Both the position numbers and the translations under genes were made by a program. Below are positions 22,556 through 35,144 of a stretch of DNA of 64,000 nucleotides, in pieces; the first letter of the stretch is position 1; every line of letters starts with the position of its first letter. The stretch lies in contig OY759263.1 of assembly GCA_963662155.1 (NCBI GenBank), forward strand, positions 44,600,002 through 44,664,001, read 5' to 3'. Below the pieces are notes generated by a model. The model ran no database searches. It was not told the DNA's origin and worked only from the letters and a program-made list of their open reading frames with translations. This stretch comes from Lamellibrachia columna (lineage: Eukaryota; Annelida; Polychaeta; Sabellida; Siboglinidae).

Positions 22556-23957
22556 GCGAAATTTTTTTTCCCATAATTGGTCCTGGCAAGCAGCGCCTCG
22601 CGTGGTCGTGATTGGCTACGGAGAATTGCTGACCTCTGAACTCTTGCCAGCGTTTGTGGTGGAAAAATAAAAAATAGCGCGTTGCTTGAAACTAAATTTT
22701 TAAGAAATAACTGCACTACAGGTGAGTGTTGGCCCTTTTTCTGAATGTTTTTCATATGTGGAAGTATTAAAAATCATTGATATATTATATACTAATCTTA
22801 GCAAACAATTTGATGAATGTATATCATGAAGCTGTCACTTTTACTCGGGGTGGATTGGGTGGTGCAGTGGTAAAACGCCTGACTTCAGTTGTAGAGTTTC
22901 GCGTTCGAAGCTTTGTGGGTCCGAATTTTACTTTTTCCTTTTTTGATATTTTCTTCATTTATGTTACATTATGGCACCAATGGAGCATTAATTTTTTACT
23001 TTTATAGGTAAATTAGTCTGCCATAACTCAGTATTGACTTATAATTTCTTGATCATTGAGTTTGGTTTATTATTATTCTTAGTTGTTCAGTTAATTCAAA
23101 TTTTGCAGTGTTTAATAATTTTGTGAACATGCCATTTGACCACAACTACATTTTGCATGAAGATGGTCAATAACATTAGTTATATCCTTATTGGTTTGTC
23201 TTTAAATGTGAATAAAGACACACGTGTAGTGCATATAGGTTGTCTTTAAGATTGGTGCTACCAGACTTGTTGATTTGTTTATAATGTTCATGCTCAATAC
23301 GAGTAAAATATTCGTTATTTCTGTTGCAGAAAAGTGAATTGATCAGTCACTTTATTAACCCGAACTGTAAAATAATTTGGAAAAGTTCTTGTAAATATTT
23401 GGTTGACATAGACCAGGTTTTTCTCTAATTAGCTTTACAGGCATTAAAACATGAAACATGGAATGCCTTTTTGCCATGTTCTATTATTTGTTTTCTCAAA
23501 ATAGTCAATATTTGTTGTCTAAGCTTTCATGGCACATAATCTTTTTAATCGAGTGATATTGTTAGCAATAATGTTTGTTATACCTTCTCATATTGTTCTC
23601 ATGGCTTGTTTTGTTTGTTTTATATGACTGTAATAAATAATTATTGATTGACTGAAAGTTTGTCCCTGCTTTTATGGCGGCACAATTCTAAGAGTAATCC
23701 ACGTTGATTTCATGTGTTTGTTATATTTTGTACAATTACAAAAAAACTGTTTGATTTATCAAAACAAGTGCAAGTGAAATTACCGTTATTTTCAACAGGT
23801 CAAGTTCAAGCCACGTGTCATTGTTGACATAGGTTCAATTGAACACGTGTATTGCTGTTATGAATTAGAGAGTTCGGAGGTCAACTATTCTCAGCAGCCA
23901 ACCATGTCCGCCTAAGGCGCTGCTTGCCAGGACCAATTATGGAAAAAAAAATTTCGC
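22556..23957. mobile_element. Mutator-like non-autonomous element, 1402 bp, 9-bp target duplication
   Basis: Termini GCGAAATTTTTTTTCCCATA and the inverted copy ending AATTTCGC are nearly identical for about 42 bp (TTGGTCCTGGCAAGCAGCGCC within). Weaker similarity continues to about 100 bp (GTTGGCTGC / ATTGGCTAC; TTGACCTC / CTGACCTC). The perfect 9-bp duplication TGCCCGGCT flanks it at 22547-22555 and 23958-23966. Long TIRs with 9-bp duplications indicate a Mutator-like element. No transposase is encoded; it carries a tRNA-like Pol III promoter at about 22850-22925. Confidence 0.88.
22852..22925 (+). ncRNA. tRNA-like (SINE-type) Pol III promoter region inside the Mutator-like element
   Basis: TGGTGCAGTGG at 22860-22870 fits the A-box consensus perfectly, and GCGTTCGAAGC at 22901-22911 fits the B box; the spacing is tRNA-like. 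The arms do not fold into a proper cloverleaf, so this is a decayed tRNA-derived sequence or SINE head, not a functional tRNA gene. Confidence 0.5.
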
Positions 23958-24005
23958 TGCCCGGCTTTGGTTTGGTCGTAGCGGTTTGCGATAGCTGTGT
24001 AAATT

Positions 24006-24310
24006 CATAAATTCAGCCCGATAATGATATTGTTCTTCTTTTTGGAATTATGCTCAAGATCGTTCACCTGTTCTTCAAGCCTCGAGATACGGGTTTGATA
24101 GTGGGTAGCAGTTCAGCGATTCTCTTGTCAGTTGACTTAGATTGTTCTTTGAAATCCTCGCAAAAAAACTCGATAGAGCGTCTTATTTCTCTCATCTCGG
24201 ATTCTGTTTCGGACCGTTTCGGTGTTTCAGGCGTGGCTGGTTCTTGAGGCTTGGTTGAATTGATGTGTGAAATTATTGTGAGTAGACTAATAACTGTCAC
24301 TGCCCCCACT
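24006..24310 (-). pseudogene. LINE ORF1-like coiled-coil fragment
   Basis: The minus strand encodes an acidic/charged heptad region (EMREIRRSIEFFCEDFKEQ, KSTDKRIAEL). After a frameshift near 24090 comes RISRLEEQVNDLEHNSKKK then NNIIIGL. A coiled coil running into an (R/K)xNNIIIxG start of an RRM-like domain is typical of ORF1 proteins of L1/jockey-type LINEs. The RRM itself is lost. Confidence 0.6.
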
Positions 24311-25045
24311 GCATGTCACTTCGTCCCGCTCTGTATACATCGGGACACAGTGTCACGGATCAGTTGCAAAGTTCTATTGTTAACCGTCGGTGCGGTCAAG
24401 CGAGGCCATATACACTTCGTGGCAGCGGGGGTAACGTTTCCCGCGTAAGACCAACAAGTTGGGCGGTATTTCAATTGATCAAAACAGCGCCAAGCACAAA
24501 TATTTGTTTGCAATGTTATTTGACGTCACATCTGCACGTTTCCTTGTTCTGGCTAAAGTACACTTAAGATTCCATGCTGAGGCACCTTTTCACCCAGATC
24601 GATCAAGTATAACTTCAAAAAACCGACAACCTTGCAGAGCTCACCCTACGTCCACTCAATGTCAGGCGGTTGTGGGAGGTAGTGTGGGAGGGAGGGAAAG
24701 CGACAGTGGTGTGTGAAGATGAAGAGACTAGTGGTGGAGTTGGGTCGGCTGTCGCATCTCGTTTTGACGTTGCTGGGAACGGAAGAAGTGGGTTGTGTCA
24801 GTGATTCGGGTGGTGCGACAGTGAATGATAAAATGGGAGGGAGCAACGAAAGAAATGCTAGGGAGAACTCACCTCAGCCGGGAAGGAGGCTGAGAGGAGG
24901 TAAGGTGACAGGATGGAAGGAGACAGCGCGGAAGGAGACAGGAACGGAAGACACAGAACGGAAGGATAAGGAGATGGGAGCGAAGGCGACACGAGAGAAA
25001 GAAAACGAAATAGTTACGCGAAGGTAGTGATAGAGGGGGTTAAAA

Positions 25046-25590
25046 AGGACAGAAAGGGTGTTTGTAGGGAACTCGATAGTTAGAAAGACTGACAAAGCTC
25101 TAAACAAGGGTGAAGACATGGTAGTTTGCTTGGCAGGGACAAAAATAGAGGATGTCACATAAAGACAAAAAGAGTGGAGAAAGTTCTGCCTCCTGGCAAG
25201 GGATGGTCCATTCTAATGCACGTAGGCACACATAACGCAGAGAGGGAGGGCACAACTGCCATATGTAAGAAGTACAGGCAGTTAGTTAAGACGTTAAAGC
25301 AGACACGGGTTGGGCAGACAATTCTGTCAGTGAATTTACCAGTAATGGGAAGCAGGTGTCAGGGTTATCGAAATTGCAGGAGGATGGCGATTAATACATT
25401 AGTTCAACAGCTTTATAAGGAATTTGGATTTGTGGGGTTACTTTGTCGGGAGGGTTGATGTTCATGAGGGATGGGCTTCATCTAAGTGGAAGGGATGTAG
25501 CAGTATTTGTGGAAGAACTCTTAGGGACAGTCAACACTGGCATGGGTAACATCAACCATATTTTTGGTAGAAAACATTGTTAAACTAGAT
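25046..25590 (+). pseudogene. CR1 ORF1 esterase domain (copy B)
   Basis: An SGNH-type esterase is recognised by block I VFVGNSIVRKTD (GDS changed to GNS, nucleophile Ser kept), HVGTHNAEREGTTAI (block with the oxyanion Asn region) and a damaged DGLHLSG-like block near 25470 carrying the His region. Frameshifts interrupt it at about 25150 and 25455. The role in CR1 elements is not settled; lipid/membrane association has been proposed. Confidence 0.75.
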
Positions 25591-26905
25591 GCGCAGTGGG
25601 TTACCTAGGTGCCTCAAACAGGACAAGATGCCATTCCTACACACAAACCAGCAGCGAGATGTCATGAAAAATGTAGGTTCCCGGATTTAAATGCATGTTT
25701 TTAAATGGAAGGAGCAGAGTTAATAAAACAAGCGAACTAAACATTATGGTAGAAGATATTGACCCTCACGTAATAGGTATAACCGAATCATGGGCGAACA
25801 AAGACATATGAGACTGGCAGGATATGCTATGTTTAGGAGAGATCGATTAAGGAAGAAGTAGGAGGGTTATTTTATATGTTAAATAATCTATTCAGGCTTG
25901 TGAAATAAAATTAGAAAGGGAAGCAGATTGCGATTAAACAGTTTGGTGTAATATAGTTACAGGAAATTCAACAATAACTGTTGGATTGGCTTACCGAAGT
26001 CCAAACATAAACGAAGAGGATAACACAAAAATACCAAACGCTATAAAGGATGTGAATAAAGGGGAATGTATGATAATGGGAGATTTTAACCTCGGACACA
26101 TACAATGGAAACATCTAGATAGTACACCGGGTGAGAACCAACAGTTGCTATTTTTACTACAGGATAACTTCCTTACTCAACACGTGCTAGAACCAACCGG
26201 GGAGAGTATGTATTAGATATAGTTTTGTCTTCACAACATGAATTAGTGGACAATATCAATATACATGAACAGTTGTGTAGCAGTGATCATAATAAAATAC
26301 ATTTTGACATCAAAGTAAAGTTAGAAAGTAAACATAAAATTAAATACAGGAGAAACTCCCACATGCTGAGGAGTGAAACAGCAACTGAATGTTGGAACAT
26401 TCTAAAATATGAAATAAAAAAATATATGAGTATCGTTGAACAATGTGGTACTTTGAAAAATATGGAAAATGTCGTAAGAAGGATATAGATACTCTAAAAT
26501 GAATACAGGGGAGAGCAACGAAAATTATTCCAGAACTGAGAGACCTTAGTTATGAAGAACACCTAAAAGAATGTGGTTTAGTAACCCTAGAGACAAGGAG
26601 GTTAAGAGGATATAAAAAATGAAGTTTTTAAGATATTGAATGGGTATGAAAATAATGATAGAAATATTAAATTTTGTTTTCCCTTAACAAAGCTGGACAA
26701 ACTAAAGTACACAAAATAACATTGGTGAAGGAACAGTGTAGATTAAATATTAGAAAGTACTCATTCTCACAGAGGACAATAAATGAATGGAACAGATTAT
26801 CTACATATTGTGTATATGCTAGCAGCGTAAATATGTTTAAGAAAATTGACAACTATATCAGAAGGGCGGGAAACACTTAGATGAAAAATGATTGGACTCC
26901 CAATA

Positions 26906-27076
26906 AGATTTAACAAGATTTGCCACCCAAGATAAAGGCCCAGATGGCAAGTGGACAAGGAAGCCATTGACTTATCGAGAGTCCATCAGTCTTCGTCTAC
27001 GTGTAACCCCCCCTCCTGAGATATGTGTCCAACTTGTTTTTAAACATATTCACGCTGGTAGCGGTTATACAATCCA
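26906..27076 (-). mobile_element. CR1 3'-end fragment inserted in inverse orientation in copy B
   Basis: The sequence from GATTTAACAAGATTTGCC to TTCACGCTGGTAGCG matches the 3' terminus of minus-strand copies A and C. It splits the copy B 3' UTR, which stops at ACTCCCAATAAG and resumes at CCAATGGCTTCCTTGTCC (27077). The resulting inverted pair can form a foldback. Confidence 0.7.
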
Positions 27077-27125
27077 ATGGCTTCCTTGTCCACTTGCCCT
27101 CTGTGACTTTTGTTTGTTAAATCTT

Positions 27126-27798
27126 GTCACATAATTGTGTAAGGATGTTCTCCGCGGTGTTTATTCTAGCAACTTGCTCGATGTAAGATAAAAAGCTTAA
27201 GCTGGGCACCAGCCATTTACTTAATAACTTATATAACAACATATTTTTGCACTGTTTACTTTTAAATACATGTATTTTCGAACTATGCTCTTCTAGAAAG
27301 CCTAGCAACAATGCGGAGTGTATCGTTGATTAAAAACATGTTGGTCACAGCGTTCAGATTTTCATTGATGAGGTCACAACATTTATAAAATTGCACCATG
27401 AATGAGGAAAGTCAATAAGATTACAAACTGCGTTTGTTTTACAACATTTTATTGTGCGTTCCACACATATCAAGTATACATTCAAACAGGTGCATTATGT
27501 ATTCAGTCAACCAACTGGCAAACTTATTTTAACATCAGACCCCACAAAATAGACCAACAAACTTACAAGGCTTGTTTTACGAGTGTAACACAGTGTACTA
27601 CGATTAACAGAATTGTGGAAAACATAATCAACCGCTTAGTAGAATCCAATATATTGGCTGTGACATAATCCTCCACATTCCCGCTATATTAAACTGCACT
27701 GCTTAAATGATTCAGCCACTAAATAGAATCACATTGTGAAGTTATTATATTAAGCGGAGTCCACTGTCCTGTTTTAAATATTGGCAAAACACATCCGT
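27126..27798. other. Unassigned sequence between CR1 B and the 370-bp satellite
   Basis: No exon, repeat unit or transposon protein was identified here. Confidence 0.4.
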
Positions 27799-28990
27799 GC
27801 CACTACATCTAGGTATGAAAGCGTCATTGCCACCATAACCAACAATAAACGGCATTACAACCAGCCATTAGAACTACATATATACTACAATAAGTAAGTA
27901 AACCTTTACTATGACTGTGCTGCACTACCAACAAACTACATCTATGTGTCAGAGAGATAACAAACTGCATGAGTACTGTAAATGTAATAGATTAGTGCAA
28001 CACACAAGTGTAAATATATCAAACGTGTATGCATATTAGACTGTCACCAATTCGATTATTTAAAATGCACATTTGTTTAGAATTATGTTGTACAATTGTA
28101 TTGTCTCCACGATTGAATGAATGTCATGATAATCTAATACCGGTATGACTACCAGCAAACGTATATTTGCCACTACATCTAGGTATGACAGCGTCATCGC
28201 CACCGTAACCAACAATAAACAACAGTACGACTAACAATTAAAGCTACATATATACTACAATAAGTAAACCATTACCATAACTGTGCAGCACTAACAACAA
28301 ACTACATCTATGTGTCAGAGAGATAACGAACTGCATGAGTACTGTAAATGTAATAGATTAGCGCAACACACAAGTGTAAATATATCAAACGTGTATACAT
28401 ATTATTAGACCGTCACCAATTCGATTATTTAAAATGCACATTTGTTTAGAATTATGTTGTACAATTGTATTGTCTCCACGATTGAATGAATGTCATGATA
28501 ATCTAATACCGGTATGACTACCAGCAAACGTATATTTGCCACTACATCTAGGTATGACAGCGTCATCGCCACCGTAACCAACAATAAACGGCATTACAAC
28601 TAGCCATTATAACTACATAATTTTATATACTACAATAAGTTAGTAAACCATTACTATGATTGTGCTACAAAGCTAAGAACCTATTATATGTGTGTTATAT
28701 ATATGTTAGACAGATACCAACGGCACGAGAAGGTATGACAGCGTCATTGCCACCGACAATAAAAGGCACTATTAGTATATCTACTACAAGAATTTAGTAA
28801 ACCATTACTATAATTGTTGTGCAGTACTAAAAAACTACATATATTTGTTGGCTAGGTAACGAACTGCAGCAGTACAATACATGTGCAATTATTTGCAATT
28901 ACATATAATTGTAAATATATCAAAAGTGTAAACGTATTAGCCCGTAAACAATTCGAAAAATTAAAATGCATGTGTGTTTTGAATTCTGCT
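27799..28990 (+). repeat. About 370-bp tandem satellite, three units plus degenerate fourth
   Basis: The landmark GCCACTACATCTAGGTATGA recurs at 27799, 28169 and 28538, giving periods of 370 and 369 bp. Units one and two are nearly identical across their whole length (for example CACCAATTCGATTATTTAAA, GTTGTACAATTGTATTG). The third is truncated, and a degenerate unit follows from about 28735 (AGGTATGACAGCGTCATTGCC). No coding potential. The unit size is satellite-like, but the copy number here is low. Confidence 0.9.
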
Positions 28991-29029
28991 GTACAAATAT
29001 AATGATATCATGACTGAATTAATGGATTA

Positions 29030-29335
29030 TTGAAGGAAGACAATCTCCTAATAAACAAACACAATCATCTACGCACTTGTAATAATCCATCTGCTAAGGC
29101 CGACACTTTCTTCTCTATGGACAGCATTTGTACTTCCAATGACTGCAATAGTTCACTCGTTTCGTCTGCAGGCTCAGTTACAAGTGCCTGTTCATGCAAT
29201 CTGTTAAAACAAAACGATTCAGAAAACAGATTAGATCACGGTGCTAATGCACACGTATCCGATAGCTCCATTCGACCGTACATACGGTCAAACCTGTCCT
29301 AGTGACCGCTCAAGGGATAGTCAGAAATAATACAG
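29030..29335 (-). repeat. Dispersed repeat with a possible coiled-coil reading frame (copy 1)
   Basis: This block is homologous to 36680-36930 and, in part, 37396-37450. Shared parts include GCACACGTATCCGATAGCT, CATTCGACCGTACATA and GACCGCTCAAGGGAT. On the minus strand both long copies stay open with similar coding (LQSLE, then hydrophobic heptads). It could be an unrecognised transposon gene fragment; the family was not identified. Confidence 0.55.
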
Positions 29336-29623
29336 GTAGTCACTTAATGCAGGTAATTTAACATTTATCAAGACTTATCAAGATTGCCATCCAAGGCAAA
29401 GGCCCAGATGGCAAGTGGACAAGGAAGCCATTGGCTTATCGAGAGTCCATCAGTGTTCATCTACGTGTAACCCGCACTCCTGAGATATGTGTCCAACTTG
29501 TTTTTAAACATATTCACGCTGCTATAGGTTATATAATCCTAGATAATTTGTTCCATTCATTTACTGTCCTCTGTGAGAATGGGTACTTCCTGATATCCAA
29601 TCTACACCGATTCTTTACTAACT

Positions 29624-30574
29624 TTACCTCATGTCCTCTAGTTCTTTCTTGAGAGAGAAAAACATATTTCTATCAATATTTTCATACCCATTCAATATCT
29701 TTAAAACTTCAATTTGATCTCCTCTTAACCGCCTTGTCTCTAGAGTTGTTAAACCACATTCTTTCAGGCGTTCTTCATAACTAAGGTCTCTCAGTTCTGG
29801 AATAATTTTAGTTGCTCTCCTCTGTATGCGTTCAAGCGTATCTATATCCTTTTTACAATATGGTCTCCACGCTTGTATACAGTACTCTAAATGAGGTCTA
29901 ACTATTGCTTTATACAGAGGTATAATTAGCTTTTTATCCTTGTAAGTTATGTTTCTCCTAATTAACCCAAGAATGTGATTACCCTTTGAAGCTGCAATAC
30001 CACAATGCTCTGAAACTTTCATATCAGCACTTATTGTAACTCCTAAGTCCTTTTCTTTTAAAATAGTACCCAGAACAGTATCTCCCATTTTATAGTTTAC
30101 ATCCAAGTTCCCATGTCCTGTATGTAGGCATTTACATTTCCCAAAATTGAACATCTGCCATTTCTCAGACCATTTCACTAATCTGTCTAGATCGTTTTGT
30201 AAATGTTGTTTATCACCATCAGTGTTAACCTTTCTAAACACTTTTGTGTCATCTGCAAATTTGAGTACGTTACTTGTTATATTGTCGTCCAAGTCATTGA
30301 TATATATTAAGAATAATAAAGGTCCTAATACTGATCCTTGTGGTACCCCACTCAAAAGTGATTTCCAGATTGAAACTTCTCCATCTACTACAACACGCTG
30401 TCTTCTGTCACTCAGCCATTGTTCTATCCAGTCAATTATGCCATCCCCGATACCTTGGGCTTTTAATTTAAGTAGTAGTCTTTGATGTGGCACTTTGTCA
30501 AAAGCTTTCTGAAAATCTAAGTAGATAATATCTACTGGTGATCCCTCGTCTATCCACTTAGTGATTTCTTCCAA
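29624..30574 (-). pseudogene. CR1 ORF2 reverse transcriptase, longest open segment (copy C)
   Basis: A continuous 316-codon frame covers RT blocks 3 onward. It shows VDIIYLDFQKAFDKVPHQRL (first catalytic Asp), LLSGVPQGSVLGPLLFLIYI and KFADDTKVF (both catalytic Asp of FADD intact), then the thumb and C-terminal domain (IRPHLEYCIQ-like AIVRPHLEYCIQAWRPY). The upstream half of RT sits in another frame at 30690-31073, so a frameshift near 30580-30690 breaks the gene. Confidence 0.88.
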
Positions 30575-31422
30575 AAAACAGCATATTTGTTAAGCATGAC
30601 CTCGCTTTTAGGAATCCATGTTGAGATGAATTTAATAATTTATGCCTAACAAGGAAGTCCACCATATGGTCTTTAATTAACCTTTCTAATCATTTAAAAA
30701 TCACTGACGTTAAACTCACTGGTCTGTAATTCTCCGACTTTCTCGAACCCTTTTTAAATAATGGTATGATGTTTGTTTCTTTCCATTCAAAAGGAACAAC
30801 TCCCTCTTTTAATGATAAGTTGAACACTCTTGCAAGTGGTATACTGATTTGTTCTACTGTTTCCATTAGTAGTTTTGGAGGAATTCCATCTACTCCCGGT
30901 GATTTATTACCTTTCATTGCCTTTATTTTCTTAACAACCATTTCTGGAGTTACAATTAACGGTCCTAAATAGTCAGATTTAGCCTCCTGAAATTTTGCAT
31001 CTGGAATTGGTAATGAACTAATATTCTCTTTGGTAAACACTGAACTGCAGTAACCATTTAGGTCTTTAGCCATTAAAAACCCCTGTGATATTATATTACC
31101 AGCACTATTTTCTAGAGGTCCAACCTTGTCTTATACGTTTTGTTTACTCCTGACATATGCATATAAACTCTTGCTCTCATTTTTTATGTTACATGCTAGT
31201 TTTTGTTCATAGCTTCTTTTAGTTTGTCTAATTTCAGTTGTAGCTGCATTAAGTGCCTCTTTGTAATTTGCATAGTCTTCATCCTTTCTGGTATGCCTAT
31301 AAACCCTCCACGTAGTTTGCTTGAACACTATTTTTCTAATAGCTTCTTTTCACAAGTGTTTCTTTCTAGACCGGTTTCCTTGTTTTTTCAAGGGAACAAA
31401 TTTATCGATGATACTCTCATTT

Positions 31423-32318
31423 TCAAATTTTTAGAATATTCCAACATTCAATTGCGGTCTTATTCATCACCATGTTATTCCAATCTAGCTTCGCTAAGTA
31501 TTTTCTCATATCTTTATAGTTACCTTTGTGGAAGCTTCTACTATACGTTTTTTTATTTTTACTTTCTGATTTTACATTGATGTCAAAATGTATTTGATTA
31601 TGGTCGCTGTTACCCAATGGTTCACGTATTTTTACATTGTCTTTTTGTGATGACAAAACTATATCTAATAACCCCTGGTTGGTTCTAGCACGTGCTGAGT
31701 AAGGAAGCTATCCCGAATTAAAAATAGAAATTGTTGGTCCTCACCCCCTGTACTCTCTAGAGATTTCCATTGTATGTGTCCATGGCTAAAGTCTCCCATT
31801 ATGATACATTCCCCTTTACTAACTTCCTTTACAGCATTTTGTATTTTTGTGTTATCCTCTTCGTTTATGTTTGGAATTCGGTAAACTAACCCAATAGTTA
31901 ATTTTGAAATGCCTGAAACTATTTTGCACCAAAGAGCTTCATCGCAATCTGCTTCCCTTTCTAATTTTATTTCATAAGCCTGAATATATTCTTTAACATA
32001 TAAAATAACTCCCCCACCCCTTCTTCCTATTTGATATCTCCTAAACATTACGTATCATGTCAGTCCTAATTCAGCATCTGTTATGTCTATGTTGGCCCAT
32101 GATTCAGTTATACCAATTATATGAGCATCAATATCTTCTACCATAATGTTTAATTCGTTTTTCTTATTTACAATACTCCTTGCATTTAAACACACGCATC
32201 TATAACCTGTTTCAAAGATGTTTGCCGGACTATTTGTTATTGGTTTGTCTGTACCAGTGACCTCTTGTTCTGCTTGAGGCACCTCTAAGTAACCCATCTG
32301 CGCTTCTAGTTTAAACAA
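31423..32318 (-). pseudogene. CR1 ORF2 APE-type endonuclease (copy C)
   Basis: In order on the minus strand: LNARSIVNKKNELNIMVED (metal-site Asn), IIGITESWAN (catalytic Glu), RRGGGVILYVKE, the GDFN block changed to GDFSHGHIQW, and the catalytic GNSDHNQIHFDI. Frames break at about 32050 and 31660. One essential Asn in the GDFN block is substituted, so cleavage is unlikely. Confidence 0.85.
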
Positions 32319-32913
32319 TGCTTACTTCCAAAAATATTTGTTATGGTACCCATGCCACTATCTACTGCTGCTGAGAGTTCGTCCGCAAATACTGCTGCCC
32401 CCTTTCCACTTAGATGAAGCCCATCCTTCAAGATTTAACAAGATTGCCATCCCAAACAACAAGTTCCAGATGGCAAGTGGACAAGGAAGCCATTGGTTTA
32501 TCGAGAGTCCAACAATTTTATCATCAATGTGTAGCCAGCCCTTATCAGATATCTGTCAATTCTATTTTTAAACATATTCACACTAGTAGCATTAACACAA
32601 TCATTTGGCAGTTTGTTCCATTCATTTATCACCCTCTGTGAGAAAGAGTACTTTCTCATGTCCAACCTACACTGTTCTTTAACTAATGCTGCTTTGTGTC
32701 CTCTGGTTCTACTGCCTTCTTTAAGTTTGAAGAACATATTCCTATCAACATACTCATAACCGTTCACTATTTTAAACACTTCTATTTGGTCTCCTCTTAG
32801 TCTCCTGGTCTCTAGTGTTGTCAAACCACATTGTAATAGGTGGCTTTCATAACTAAGGTCTCTCAATTCTGGAATCATTTTAGTTGCTCTTCGTTGTATT
32901 CTTTCTAGCTTGT

Positions 32914-34152
32914 CTATGTCCTTCTTACGATATTCCTCCGTGCTTGTATCCAATATTCTAAATGTGGTCTAACTATTGCTTTGCACAGGGGTACAACTAG
33001 CTGTTTCTCCTTATACATGATAGTTCTCCTAATTAGCCAAAGAATTTGATTTCCTTTCGAAGCAGCAATCCCACATTGCTTTGAAACTGTCATGTCAGCA
33101 CTAAATGTTACTCCTAAGTCCTTTTCTTGTGTGGTTCTACCTAGTACAGCATCCCCCATTTTATATTCTTCATCCATGTTTCCATGTCCTATGTGTAGGC
33201 ATTTGCACTTCCCAAAATTGAATAACATTTGCCATTTTTCTGACCATTTAACTAGTTTATCTAGATCATCCTGTAAACTTTGTTTATCTGTATCATTAGT
33301 AACCTTTCTGAATACTTTTGTGTCATCTACAAATTTCAGTACTTTGCTAGATATGTCATCCTCCAAATCATTTATATATATTAAAAACAGTATAGGGCCT
33401 AATACTGATCCCTGTGGTACCCCACACAAAACCGATTTCCAGTTTGAAATCTCACCATCTACTATTACTCTCTGTCTTCTGTGTGTAAGCCACTTTTCTA
33501 TCCAGTTGATTACATCATTACCTATACCATGGGCTTTTAGTTTAAGTAACAATCTTTGATGTGGCACTTTATCGAAAGCTTTCTGAAAATCTAAATAGAC
33601 AACATCCACTGGTGACCCGTCATCTACCCACTTTGTAATTTCTTCCAAAAAACATAAGAGATTGGTTAGACATGACCTTGCCTTTAGGAACCCATGTTGA
33701 GATGTATTTGTTAATTTATGTTTTACAAGGAATTCCACCATGTGGTCTCTGATTAATGTTTCGAGTAATTTACATACAACTGATGTTAAATTCACTGGTC
33801 TGTAATTTTCTGGCTTGTTCCTCGATCCCTTCTTAAATACCGGTGTAATGTTTGCTTCTTTCCATTCTGAAGGGACTATTCCTTCTTCTTGTGACAAGTT
33901 AAACACTTTGGGAAGTGGTGTACTAATTTGCTCAACAATTTCCTTAAGCAGTTTTGGTGGTATCCCATCAACTCCAGGTGATTTATTATCTTTCATCTTC
34001 TTAATTTTCTTTGCTATCATTTCAGGAGTTACAAATAACTGCCCTAAATGTTCTGATGGATTGCCCTCAAAGTTGGTAAATGGAACTGGAAGTGAGCTGA
34101 TATCTTCTATGGTAAAAACTGAGCTGAAATACTCATTCAGGACCTCTGCCAT
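32914..34152 (-). pseudogene. CR1 ORF2 reverse transcriptase, long frame (copy D)
   Basis: A 412-codon frame runs from the fingers (IKKMKDNKSPGVDGIPPKLL, then KPENYRPVNLTS) through VVYLDFQKAFDKVPHQRLLL, VPQGSVLGPILFLIYIND and KFVDDTKVF to PHLEYWIQARR. The catalytic FADD is FVDD, as in copy A, so this copy is inactive or from a lineage with that change. The C-terminal domain continues in another frame at 32498-32953. Confidence 0.88.
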
Positions 34153-34263
34153 TTGAAACCCATCTGAAATTATGTTTCCACTGTTGTTTTCCAGTGGTCC
34201 GACCTTATCTCGAACTTTCTGTTTACTCCTTACATAAGCATAGAAACTCTTGCTGTCATTTTT

Positions 34264-34850
34264 TTATATTACCTGCCAATTTTTTTTCAATTCATTTTGA
34301 GAAGGCAAAATTAAATCTAACACATTCCCACCTCTGGTTAGTTCCAAGACATGTTGAGTAAGGAAACAATCCTGTGTTAGAAGTAGAAACTGGTCGTCAC
34401 CTCCAGCACTCTCTAATGATTCCCATTGTATATTGCCATGGTTAAAATCACCCATTATAACACATTCCTCCCTGCTCACCTCCCTTATCGCCTTTTGTAA
34501 TTTTACATCTTCCTCTTGTCCTATGTTAGAACTACGATAAACTACTCTTATTGTTAATGTTGAGTTCCTGGTAACTATGTTACAGCAAATTGCTTCCTCA
34601 CAATCTGCTTCACTTTTCAGTGTTATTTCATATGCTTGGATAGATTCTTTAATATATAAAATTACTCCACCTCCCCTTCTTTCTCGTATATCCTTCCTAA
34701 ACATTACATAGCCTGTCAGTGCTAACTCAGCATCTACTATATCTTTATTTGCCTATGATTCTCTGATGCCTATTACATGAGGATCAATATCTGCTACCAT
34801 AATGTCTAACTCACTTTTTTATTTACTATGCTCCTGGCATTTAAGCATAC
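34264..34850 (-). pseudogene. CR1 endonuclease, truncated (copy D)
   Basis: The frame at 34264-34704 gives RRGGGVILYIKESIQAYEI and an intact MGDFNHGNIQWESLE, then VLDLILPSQNELKKNWQV. The last part is a junction skipping the SDHN block straight into the EN-RT linker. So the endonuclease lacks its catalytic His-containing C-terminus. Confidence 0.8.
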
Positions 34851-35144
34851 ACATTTAAGTTCGTTGTCTGAAATTATTGGTGAACATTTCTTTGGATGTG
34901 TATTTGTAGTAATACTCCTTTGAGTTTTCTCTGTCAGTTCCCCCTGTGCATCTAGTTTAAATAATTTATGGTACCTGTGCCCTCGTCGACAACCCTGACA
35001 AACTCACACCCAAGAACTGCAGCACCCTTCCCGGTCAGATGAAGTCCATCTCTCATGAAAAAGGTCACCTGTTCCCACAAAGTATAACCACATGTCTACG
35101 AAGCCTACATCCTCCTCCATACATACCTTCTTCCCTTTTCCATG

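Larger units (their letters stand above)
24715..27125 (+). mobile_element. CR1-type LINE copy B, internally deleted
   Basis: It begins in ORF1 after the PHD finger, then a purine-rich KET repeat spacer, an esterase region (25046-25590) and the ORF1-ORF2 junction. The endonuclease follows (25740-26450, with MGDFNLGHIQWK and CSSDHNKIHF). It then jumps directly to the ORF2 C-terminus (26480-26880), so the whole RT catalytic core is deleted. The 3' UTR at 26880-27125 is interrupted by an inverted CR1 3'-end piece (26906-27076). Many stops; dead. Confidence 0.88.

Noticed and set aside
27799..28990. CRISPR-like array
   Set aside because: The repeats are about 370 bp, contiguous and without spacers, in a eukaryotic genome.
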